Positions 53,134 to 60,723 of a stretch of 64,000 nt of DNA are shown in pieces. The notes under the pieces are model-generated. The model saw only the letters and a list, made by a program, of their open reading frames with translations, was not told where the DNA came from and searched no databases. The DNA is from Ralstonia sp. NFACC01 (GTDB lineage: Bacteria > Pseudomonadota > Gammaproteobacteria > Burkholderiales > Burkholderiaceae). Each line of letters opens with the position of its first letter. Position 1 is the stretch's first letter. A program made the position numbers and the translations under genes. The DNA lies in contig NZ_FOWV01000002.1 of the NCBI RefSeq assembly GCF_900115545.1, positions 310,001 through 374,000 on the forward strand. Direction: 5' to 3'.

Positions 53134-53691
53134 ATGCAACCGATTCCCTCCACGCTCTGGCTGACGGGGCTCAGCGCCGCCGGCAAGACCACGGTGGCCC
53201 TGGCCGTGGCCGAATCGCTCACAGCCCAAGGCGTGCCGTGCCGCGTGCTGGACGGCGATGCCGTGCGCAAGCAGCTCTGCCCGGATCTTGGATTCTCCAG
53301 GGCCGATCGCAGCGAAAACGTGCGCCGCGTGGCGCAATGGTGTGCGCAGATCAACAACACCGGCACGTGGGCAATTGCCGCCCTGATCTCGCCCTACCGC
53401 GATGACCGCGAGCGTGCCCGGCAGATTGTCGGTGCGTCGCGCTTTCATGAAGTGCATGTCGCGACGCCGCTGTCCGTGTGCGAGGCGCGTGACCCAAAGG
53501 GGCTATACAGGAGTGCTCGCACTGGAGTGGTCTCCAGCTTTACCGGCATCAGCGATATTTATGAGCCGCCACTGGCTCCAGCGTTGTCGATTGATACCGG
53601 TCGGCAATCGACGCAGGCATGTGTCGCAGCCACACTGGCGTTGCTTGGGATGACCAGCGCAAGCGACAGGCCCCCGGCGTGCCTCGCGTAG
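53134..53691 (+). CDS. cysC: adenylylsulfate (APS) kinase
   Basis: A 185-residue kinase. Walker A is GLSAAGKTT (residues 12-20), with the APS-binding segments DGDAVRKQL and DRSENVRRVA, ALISPYRDDRERAR, and the DPKGLYRSARTG mobile lid. It phosphorylates APS to PAPS, the universal sulfuryl donor. AAGGAG gives independent initiation. Position directly after a sulfotransferase operon, without ATP-sulfurylase or PAPS-reductase genes, suggests a dedicated PAPS supply for sulfation rather than cysteine synthesis. Confidence 0.92.
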   Translation: MQPIPSTLWLTGLSAAGKTTVALAVAESLTAQGVPCRVLDGDAVRKQLCPDLGFSRADRSENVRRVAQWCAQINNTGTWAIAALISPYRDDRERARQIVGASRFHEVHVATPLSVCEARDPKGLYRSARTGVVSSFTGISDIYEPPLAPALSIDTGRQSTQACVAATLALLGMTSASDRPPACLA

Positions 53692-53760
53692 GCGCGCAAC
53701 CTTGTTTGGCGGACGAGTTCGCCAATGCCGTGAGGAGCTGATTCCGGCGTAGGGTCAAAC

Positions 53761-54807
53761 TCAATCCGTCTCGTCGTCGATAGACAAGCCCTGGATGCGG
53801 AACGTGCTGGGCGCCACGCCGTACCACCGCTTGAAGGCCTGCGAGAACGTGGACAAGTCGGCGAAGCCAAGCCGCTCCGCGATCTCGCCGAGCGCAAGTT
53901 CACCTTCCCTGAGCAGCGCCTCGGCCATCGCGCCGCGTGATTCGGCCAGCAACGCCCTGAAGGTTGTGTCTTCATCGTGCAGCCGACGCTTGAGCGTGCG
54001 TTCGCTGGTGTTCATCAGGCGCGCCATGCTGCTTAGCGTAGAGAGCGTGTTGCCTGGCGCTGCGCTCAAGTAATGGCGGATCATTGCCGCCGTGCCCACA
54101 CGTAAGCGCCGCTCTTCTATGAGGCGGCTGCACATCTGCTCGCACATCGATGCCGTGATGGGGTTGGCGTGTGGCAGTGGCCGGCTCAGAAATGTTCGGT
54201 CGAACGCAAGACTGTTGACGTGCGCTGAATATTCCGGCTCCGCGGCGAAGAGCTTCCGGCGCATCGGAGAAGGTCCACGCGTGAGCGGAGGGCTGGCCCT
54301 GAGCGTAAAACGAGAGAGTGCAAAGTCGTCTCCTCCGATTTCCTTCAGCAAGATCGCGGCGGCGGCCATGTCGCGCTCCACAACAAACCGCTTCACCTCA
54401 TCGGCCAGCTCCGGCTCGCCAAAACTCAGCACGGCGAGGTGGCCTTCTTCGTGATACGTGATCACGGTAAATGCGTAGGTGAGCGGCAGGAAACGCAGGG
54501 CTAACGCCATGGCATCGCCCGCCGTGGCACTGCTGATCAGGCCGTAGCCCCACACCCCATACGCCGAAAAGTGGTAGCGCAGCCCCAGCTCCAGTCCGAG
54601 CCCTGGCGGATGCTTCAACAGGCGCAGCAGGTTGCCAACCACGCGCAGCTCCTGCGCAGCGGTCAGCTCCACATTCGGGTCGGACAGTTGGGCCAGCGAC
54701 AGCTGCGTGCCGGCCAGCAGCTTTACCGGCGAAAGCCCACGCTCCTGCCCGAAATCGACCAGCAAGCGCGCGCTGGCCGGGCTCCGAGTGAACTCCCAGA
54801 AACGCAT
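53761..54807 (-). CDS. AraC-family transcriptional regulator (OruR/ArgR-like)
   Basis: A 348-residue AraC regulator of the DUF/Arabinose_bd type: the N-terminal ligand domain starts around residue 15 and the C-terminal helix-turn-helix pair is at about 240-340 (LGEIAERLGFADLSTFSQAFKRWYGVAPS). The start at 54807 is preferred (MRFWEFTRSPASARLLVDFG matches the family). Divergent from the GMC oxidoreductase gene, with 251 bases between, so it probably activates the GMC/BVMO operon. Inducer unknown, perhaps a ketone or alcohol. Confidence 0.87.
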   Translation of the reverse strand: MRFWEFTRSPASARLLVDFGQERGLSPVKLLAGTQLSLAQLSDPNVELTAAQELRVVGNLLRLLKHPPGLGLELGLRYHFSAYGVWGYGLISSATAGDAMALALRFLPLTYAFTVITYHEEGHLAVLSFGEPELADEVKRFVVERDMAAAAILLKEIGGDDFALSRFTLRASPPLTRGPSPMRRKLFAAEPEYSAHVNSLAFDRTFLSRPLPHANPITASMCEQMCSRLIEERRLRVGTAAMIRHYLSAAPGNTLSTLSSMARLMNTSERTLKRRLHDEDTTFRALLAESRGAMAEALLREGELALGEIAERLGFADLSTFSQAFKRWYGVAPSTFRIQGLSIDDETD

Positions 54808-55058
54808 ACGGAGAAACCCTTGGGACGTGCCATTTGGCCCAAATACTAAAACAGTTGTCCCCGCGCGCCATTGGTGTTTTCCCATGCCGGAAGCAACATC
54901 AAGCGCATCCGATATGCCGCTCCGGTGGTGTTTGCAACCCCCGCTTCCAGGAAGACCCAGATCTTCCCGAGCCCGTGGCGCCAGCCTTGCACGTCGGCTT
55001 GCCAAGCGGCTGGCGGCTTACAGCGCTTGGTTCAAAAAAACATTGTGGAGACAACAAC

Positions 55059-56741
55059 ATGGGCAACATCTTCGACTACGTCATTGTGGGCGGCGGGTCC
55101 GCCGGCAGCGTCGTGGCAGGGCGACTCACTGAAGACCCGGCGGTGACGGTCTGCGTTTTGGAGGCAGGCGGTGGCGGGAGTGCACCCGTCATCAATATCC
55201 CGACCGGCGCCGTTGCGATGCTGCCGACCAAGCTCAACAACTGGGCATTCGAGACCGTGCCTCAGCCCGGGCTTGGCGGCCGCAGGGGATATCAACCGCG
55301 TGGCAAGGCATTGGGTGGTTCATCGGCGATCAACGCGATGGTCTACATACGCGGGCATCGCAATGACTACGACGACTGGGCCGCGCGCGGCAATGTCGGT
55401 TGGTCCTATGAAGACGTGCTGCCGTATTTTCGGCTCAGCGAGCACAACGAGCGGCTCGATAACGCATGGCATGGCCGGGATGGCCCGCTTTGGGTCAGCG
55501 ACCTGCGCTCCGACAACCCTTTCCAAGCACGCTACCTGGAAGCCGCACGCCAAGCGGGATTGCCGCTAACGGATGACTTCAACGGTGCAGAACAGGAAGG
55601 CGTCGGCATTTACCAGGTGACGCAAAAGCACGGTGAGCGGTGGAGCGCAGCACGCGCCTACCTGTTGCCGCACATCGGGCGGCGAGACAACCTGAGCGTC
55701 AAGACGCACGCCCAAGTCCAGCGCATCCTGTTCGAGGGCAAGCGGGCCGTGGGCGTTGAAATCCTGCAAGGCGGCCAGCTTCACACCGTGCGGGCACGCC
55801 GCGAAGTGGTGCTGGCCGCCGGCGCATTCCAGACCCCCCAGTTGCTGATGCTCTCCGGCATCGGCCCTTCTGATGAACTGGATCGTCTCGGCATTCAGAC
55901 GCGCGCGCATCTGCCGGGGGTGGGCAAGAACTTGCAAGACCATCCGGACTTCATCTTCGGTTACCGGGCGCGCAGCCTCGACACGATGGGCGTGTCGCTC
56001 GGTGGCGGCCTGCGCATGCTGAAAGAGATCCGACGATTCCGCCAGGAACGGCGAGGCGCGCTCACGTCAAACTTTGCCGAAGGCGGCGGCTTTCTCAAGA
56101 CCCGTGCCGGGCTCGCGATGCCCGACGTCCAGCTCCATTTTGTCGTCGCGCTGGTGGACGACCATGCGCGGTCGTTTCATCTGGGTCATGGGCTGTCTTG
56201 CCATGTCTGCCTGCTGCGTCCGCGCAGCCGCGGCTCCGTCACCCTGCAGAGCAACAACCCCCAGCACGCGCCGCTAATCGACCCCTCGTTCTTCCAGGAC
56301 CCGCAGGATCTCGAAGACATGGTGGCGGGCTTCAAACTCACGCGCAGGCTGATGCAGGCACCGGCGCTGGCTGAATGGATCACGAAGGATGTGTTCACCG
56401 CCAACGTGAGCACCGACGACGAGATTCGCGAGGTCCTGCGGCAGCGCACCGACACCGTCTACCACCCGGTCGGCACATGCCGGATGGGCAACGACCCGCA
56501 CGCCGTCGTGGACGCTCAACTGCGCGTGCGAGGTCTGGAGGGCCTACGCATTGTTGATGCTTCTGTCATGCCCACGCTCATCGGCGGCAACACCAACGCG
56601 CCAACGATCATGATTGCCGAGAAGGCGGTCGACATGATGCGGGGCCGCAGCCGGGTCCAGCCAGCGCCACGCGAAGCGGTCTCCGTGCCCGCGCAGTCCC
56701 AATTCAATGCCTTGGAGGAAAGCAGCCATGCTTTCAGCTAA
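55059..56741 (+). CDS. GMC-family alcohol dehydrogenase (choline-dehydrogenase-like)
   Basis: A 560-residue flavoprotein. FAD-binding VGGGSAGSVVAGRL starts at residue 9. GMC signatures appear at GGSSAINAMVYIRGH and GAFQTPQLLMLSGIGP, and the active-site His lies in YHPVGTCRMG; the C-terminal GGNTNAPTIMIAEKA closes the fold. GTGGAG supports the ATG at 55059. Homologues oxidise alkanols, polyethylene glycol or choline. It overlaps the downstream BVMO-esterase gene by 14 bases. From context it probably turns a secondary or cyclic alcohol into the ketone used by that enzyme. Confidence 0.9.
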   Translation: MGNIFDYVIVGGGSAGSVVAGRLTEDPAVTVCVLEAGGGGSAPVINIPTGAVAMLPTKLNNWAFETVPQPGLGGRRGYQPRGKALGGSSAINAMVYIRGHRNDYDDWAARGNVGWSYEDVLPYFRLSEHNERLDNAWHGRDGPLWVSDLRSDNPFQARYLEAARQAGLPLTDDFNGAEQEGVGIYQVTQKHGERWSAARAYLLPHIGRRDNLSVKTHAQVQRILFEGKRAVGVEILQGGQLHTVRARREVVLAAGAFQTPQLLMLSGIGPSDELDRLGIQTRAHLPGVGKNLQDHPDFIFGYRARSLDTMGVSLGGGLRMLKEIRRFRQERRGALTSNFAEGGGFLKTRAGLAMPDVQLHFVVALVDDHARSFHLGHGLSCHVCLLRPRSRGSVTLQSNNPQHAPLIDPSFFQDPQDLEDMVAGFKLTRRLMQAPALAEWITKDVFTANVSTDDEIREVLRQRTDTVYHPVGTCRMGNDPHAVVDAQLRVRGLEGLRIVDASVMPTLIGGNTNAPTIMIAEKAVDMMRGRSRVQPAPREAVSVPAQSQFNALEESSHAFS

Positions 56742-59211
56742 CCCCAACCGCTCTTCCGACGCGGCAACACCGCACGCAGCCATCATCATCGGATCGGGCT
56801 TTGCCGGCATTGGCATGGCCGTGGCGCTCAAGCGGGCCGGGCTGCACGACTTCGTCATCCTGGAGCGGTCACATGACGTTGGCGGTGTCTGGCGCGACAA
56901 CAGTTATCCGGGGGCGGCGTGCGACGTGCCCTCACACCTGTATTCCTTCTCTTTCGAGCCCAACCCGAACTGGTCGCGCATCTTTGCGCCCCAAGCGGAA
57001 ATCCACGCGTACCTGCAGCATTGCGCGCGCAAATACGCCGTCGAGCCGCACATCAGATTCGGCGCGGAAGTCGCGCGTGCGCAGTATGACGAACAGCATT
57101 CGGTCTGGCAGGTCACGCTACAGGATGGGACAACGCTCAGCGCCACGCTGCTCATCAGCGGCACTGGGCAGTTGAGCCGCCCCGCCTTCCCGCAATTGCC
57201 GGGCATGGAAACCTTCAAGGGGCACACCTTCCACTCCGCGCACTGGGATCACGGCTATGCGCTCTCAGGCAAGCGCGTGGCGGTGGTGGGAACGGGCGCA
57301 TCGGCCATCCAGTTCGTGCCGGCCATCGCGGATACCGTGCAGCAACTCACGGTCTTCCAGCGCTCGCCGGCCTACATCATGCCTCGCCCTGATCGCGCTT
57401 ATCGGCCCTGGGAGAAGGCAGTGTTCCGGGCGCTGCCATGGGCGATGAAGCTGCACCGCGCGATGATCTACGCGCGCTATGAGTCTCGCGCGCTGGCGTT
57501 CACGCGCTTCAAGGGGCTCATGCAACTGGCGGTGGGCGTGCCCTTCCGGCGACTGCTCTCAAAGCAGGTTCCTGACGCCGCGCTGCGCGCCAAGCTCCAG
57601 CCCGACTATCCGATCGGCTGCAAGCGCATCCTGCTCTCAAGCGAATACCTCGCGGCCATGAGCAAGCCCAACGTTCACCTGGTGACCGAAGGCATCCGCA
57701 GGGTGACCCCAGGCGGCATCGAAACCATTGACGGCACGCGCCACCAGGTCGACGCCATCATCTACGGCACAGGTTTTGCCGCCACTGAATTCCTTTCGCC
57801 CATGCGGATTACCGGACGCGCGGGCCTGGACCTGAACGATGCCTGGCGACGCGGTGCTGAGGCATACCTGGGCTTGACCGTACCGGGCTTTCCCAACTTC
57901 TTCATGCTGTACGGCCCGAACACGAATCTTGGGCATAACTCCATCGTCTACATGCTGGAGAGCCAGATCGCCCACGTCATCCGCTGCTGCAAAGCGATGA
58001 CAGCAACCCATACGACCAGCATCGAAACGGATGCGCGACGCTACCGGCGTTTCAATGCGCATATTCAGCAGCGCCTGGCGAAAACCGTCTGGAGCGGGTG
58101 CAAGAGCTGGTACGTGGATGCAAGCGGCCACAACAGCACCAATTGGCCTGGCTTCACGTTGACCTACCGCTGGCTGACCCGGTTTTCGAGCCTGCAGGCA
58201 TACCGCCTGACGCGAGCGCTGCCAGGATCGGTGGGCTTGACCGCCGGCGTTGCCGTGGCCGAACCGCAAGGGTGGTGGGAAGCGGCCAATGCATGGTTCC
58301 TGCGCAACTTCCTGCGTATCGGTTTTCGCTCGCTCATCGGGCCGCCTTTCGGTGCTGCCGTTCAGCGCAGCGTCGTGCGCGTGCTGTCTCCGCTCATGCC
58401 GGGCGTGATCGGAGTGATCCGCTACCGGGACTTGGTCGGCGACGTGCCGGTTGAAGTGGTGGCGCCCAAACGTGGCGAGACCGACGGCGCCATGCTCTAC
58501 CTGCACGGAGGTGCCTTCTGCCTCGGAGGCTCGGGCACGCACCGCAGCATTACGACCCGCCTGGCGGTGGAATCTGGCATGCCGATCTGCGTGCCCAACT
58601 ACCGGCTTGCGCCCGAGCACCCTTACCCTGCCGCGCTGCACGATGCACTGGCGTGCTACGACGCGCTGCGCAGCCAGGGCTATGCGGCAGAGAAGATCGT
58701 CGTCGCGGGCGACTCTGCCGGAGGCGCACTGGCCCTGGCCCTGGCGCTTGCATTGCGGGAGCGCGGCGATACCGCTCCTGCATGCCTGCTGCTGATCTCA
58801 CCCGTGACCGATGCCACGTTGAGCGGCGACACGCTGGTGTCTGAGCGGACCCACGATCCAATGATCCGCCGCGGCTGGCTCGAACAAGGGCTGCGCTGGT
58901 ACCAGGCACCCGCCGGAGCCGCTGAGCACACGCCGCTCGAGGTCGACTTACGTGGACTGCCGCCCATGTTGATCCAGGTTGGCGAGCACGAAGTGCTGCG
59001 ATCGGATGCCACCCGGCTGGCAGAGCACGCTACGAGCTGCGACGTGCCGTGCCGCATTGAGGTTCACGCTGCGCGTTGGCATGTCTTCCACCTTCAATCG
59101 TTTTATCTACGCTCCGCGGTTGAGGCACTGCGCACGCTTGCCGATTTTGCCCGCGAGCGGATAGCGAGCGGGGCAAGCGTCGCACGTGCCGACGTGCCGC
59201 CGCTTGGATGA
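56728..59211 (+). CDS. Baeyer-Villiger-type monooxygenase fused to an HSL-family esterase
   Basis: An 827-residue two-enzyme protein. Residues about 15-500 are a flavin monooxygenase: FAD motif GSGFAG (22-27), Baeyer-Villiger fingerprint F-x-G-x3-H-x3-W (F163, G165, H169, W173), second Rossmann VVGTGASAIQ (187-196). After a linker with hydrophobic stretches (about 500-570), residues about 575-815 form a hormone-sensitive-lipase-type esterase with oxyanion HGGAF (about 592), nucleophile GDSAGG (about 660) and a C-terminal acid/His pair. It would insert oxygen into a ketone and hydrolyse the resulting ester or lactone. GGAGGAAA precedes the ATG at 56728. Confidence 0.9.
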   Translation: MLSANPNRSSDAATPHAAIIIGSGFAGIGMAVALKRAGLHDFVILERSHDVGGVWRDNSYPGAACDVPSHLYSFSFEPNPNWSRIFAPQAEIHAYLQHCARKYAVEPHIRFGAEVARAQYDEQHSVWQVTLQDGTTLSATLLISGTGQLSRPAFPQLPGMETFKGHTFHSAHWDHGYALSGKRVAVVGTGASAIQFVPAIADTVQQLTVFQRSPAYIMPRPDRAYRPWEKAVFRALPWAMKLHRAMIYARYESRALAFTRFKGLMQLAVGVPFRRLLSKQVPDAALRAKLQPDYPIGCKRILLSSEYLAAMSKPNVHLVTEGIRRVTPGGIETIDGTRHQVDAIIYGTGFAATEFLSPMRITGRAGLDLNDAWRRGAEAYLGLTVPGFPNFFMLYGPNTNLGHNSIVYMLESQIAHVIRCCKAMTATHTTSIETDARRYRRFNAHIQQRLAKTVWSGCKSWYVDASGHNSTNWPGFTLTYRWLTRFSSLQAYRLTRALPGSVGLTAGVAVAEPQGWWEAANAWFLRNFLRIGFRSLIGPPFGAAVQRSVVRVLSPLMPGVIGVIRYRDLVGDVPVEVVAPKRGETDGAMLYLHGGAFCLGGSGTHRSITTRLAVESGMPICVPNYRLAPEHPYPAALHDALACYDALRSQGYAAEKIVVAGDSAGGALALALALALRERGDTAPACLLLISPVTDATLSGDTLVSERTHDPMIRRGWLEQGLRWYQAPAGAAEHTPLEVDLRGLPPMLIQVGEHEVLRSDATRLAEHATSCDVPCRIEVHAARWHVFHLQSFYLRSAVEALRTLADFARERIASGASVARADVPPLG

Positions 59212-59217
59212 CCAGGC

Positions 59218-59946
59218 ATGAGGCGTATCACACCGAAACCGCCACACGGCGCACCGATCTGCGGCGACCAAGCAAGTCAAACACGCGAGCGGATCGTGGC
59301 TTACGCCTTGAAGACCTTTAACGAGGTCGGCGTGGCAAGCGTCACGACCACCGGCCTCTGTGCGGGGCTCGACATGAGCCCCGGCCATTTTTACTACTAC
59401 TTTCGCGGCAAGCAAGCGGTCGTGATGCATCTCTTCGACTACTTCAAACGCGACATGCAGGCGCAACTCCGTGGTCGTCCGGGCGGCGCCCTGTCGGGCG
59501 AGCGCCTATCCGAACGCCTTCTCAAGGTGCTCGAGTGCGTCTGGGAATACCGGTTTCTTTACCGGGACATGAATGGGCTGATTGCATCAAGCCGGACGCT
59601 TGAGCAAGGGTTCAAGGAACTGGTCGACCAAAGCGTGCATGCTCTGAGCACCGCGCTCTGCGTAGACCGATCTGAGCATCAGGGCGGGCCGCGCCTGGCT
59701 CAACTGGAAACTGCTTGCCGCTGTGCGGTCATCGTGGCGACGTATTGGCCTTCGTTCCAGTTTCTGCACAACGCCAGGCAGCTCCATGACCGGAATCCTA
59801 CGACGCATGCGGTTCACAAGGTACGCGACCAGATACTGGCATTGTTGCGGCCGTTTCTAGAGACACCGTCGGACGACGCCTGCGCAGCAGCGTTGGACTG
59901 TGCACGGCGCCCGCGAGAAGTCGAAGCGTCAGTCTTACCGGCATGA
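59218..59946 (+). CDS. TetR-family transcriptional regulator
   Basis: A 242-residue TetR protein: N-terminal helix-turn-helix (TRERIVAYALKTFNEVGVASVTTTGLCAGLDMSPGHFYYYFRGKQAVV, residues about 22-69) and a divergent ligand domain. It starts 6 bases after the BVMO-esterase stop, so it is cotranscribed and may repress the operon, possibly alongside the AraC activator. The C-terminal tail is longer than usual. Ligand unknown. Confidence 0.9.
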   Translation: MRRITPKPPHGAPICGDQASQTRERIVAYALKTFNEVGVASVTTTGLCAGLDMSPGHFYYYFRGKQAVVMHLFDYFKRDMQAQLRGRPGGALSGERLSERLLKVLECVWEYRFLYRDMNGLIASSRTLEQGFKELVDQSVHALSTALCVDRSEHQGGPRLAQLETACRCAVIVATYWPSFQFLHNARQLHDRNPTTHAVHKVRDQILALLRPFLETPSDDACAAALDCARRPREVEASVLPA

Positions 59947-60450
59947 TCGAAGCGGCCTGATATTGCGCGTGTAGTCCTAGCGCCCTGGGTTCGAACTGAT
60001 CGAGCGCTTCAGCCGTTTTTGAGGGTGGTGCGACTTGTCCACAGCAATGCGCACACCGCTTGCAGAACCTCGCGCAAGCGCTTGACGCACAAGGGTTTGT
60101 TGCACGATGTAACAGCGCCCGTCGATGTGGATAACTTGCCCTGCACGCACACGTTTTATGTGATCTGCACGTTTGCCGAAACCCGTCAAGCCCTTTTGTG
60201 ACTTGGGTCTCGGCGGGCGAGGCGGGTTATGCACAGAACATGTGGATAAGTCTGTGGGAAACACCACCCGACCCGCGTGGCGACGGGTTTGGATCGGCGC
60301 TGCTCGCGAATGTGGCACGGACTTGTCGGCGAGGATGGCCAGCACATTGCAACGATTGATTACAACTTGAAACAGCAAGTCGAACGCCCGTTGCCCAGAC
60401 TTTCGTTACGCGATGGCTTGATCGCGACCGACGCATTCAAGGAGAAGAAC
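59947..60450. other. 504-base gene-poor gap with DnaA-box cluster
   Basis: No supported gene. It contains four DnaA-box-like sequences (listed separately) and an imperfect hairpin around 60176-60215. The right end holds the promoter region of the small lipoprotein gene. Confidence 0.55.
60035..60249. promoter_or_regulatory. cluster of DnaA-box-like sequences
   Basis: TTGTCCACA (60035-60043, plus), TTATCCACA on the minus strand at 60126-60134, TTATGCACA (60227-60235, plus) and TTATCCACA on the minus strand at 60241-60249. Two are perfect consensus and two differ by one base, all within 215 bases. No dnaA, parAB or rep gene is in the window. Confidence 0.6.
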
Positions 60451-60654
60451 ATGGTTCGGGTACTGACGATTCTGCTGGCCGGTGCCACGCTGCTGACGGC
60501 AACCGGCTGTGCCGACATGACGGCACGTCAACGCAATACCGCTATTGGCGCGGGTGTGGGCGGGTTAGCCGGCGCTGCTTTGATTGGTGGTCCGGGTGCC
60601 ACGCTTGGTGGTGCCGCATTGGGCGGCCTGGTGGGCAACGTATCGACGCGTTGA
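60451..60654 (+). CDS. small glycine-zipper lipoprotein (OsmB-like)
   Basis: A 67-residue protein. The N-terminal signal (MVRVLTILLAGATLLTATGC) ends in a lipobox-like ATGC with Cys at residue 20. The rest is a glycine-zipper helix pair (AIGAGVGGLAGAALIGGPGATLGGAALGGLVGN). AAGGAG precedes the ATG. Such small envelope lipoproteins (OsmB, YgdI-like) respond to osmotic or envelope stress. It is monocistronic, with a strong terminator 31 bases downstream. Confidence 0.87.
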   Translation: MVRVLTILLAGATLLTATGCADMTARQRNTAIGAGVGGLAGAALIGGPGATLGGAALGGLVGNVSTR

Positions 60655-60685
60655 TTTCCGTTCGACACTAGCGTCGACCTAAAAG

Positions 60686-60723
60686 AAACGGACCCGAGGT
60701 TAAAACTTTGGGTCCGTTTTTTT
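60686..60723. terminator. bidirectional Rho-independent terminator
   Basis: AAACGGACCC (60686-60695) and GGGTCCGTTT (60710-60719) form a 10-base stem followed by a run of seven T (60717-60723). An A-rich left flank makes it usable for the convergent minus-strand gene as well. Confidence 0.92.

Noticed and set aside
59985-60000. GGGTTCGAAC-like sequence resembling a tRNA T-loop
   Set aside because: Flanking bases do not form the T-arm, acceptor or anticodon stems; there is no CCA end or tRNA body.
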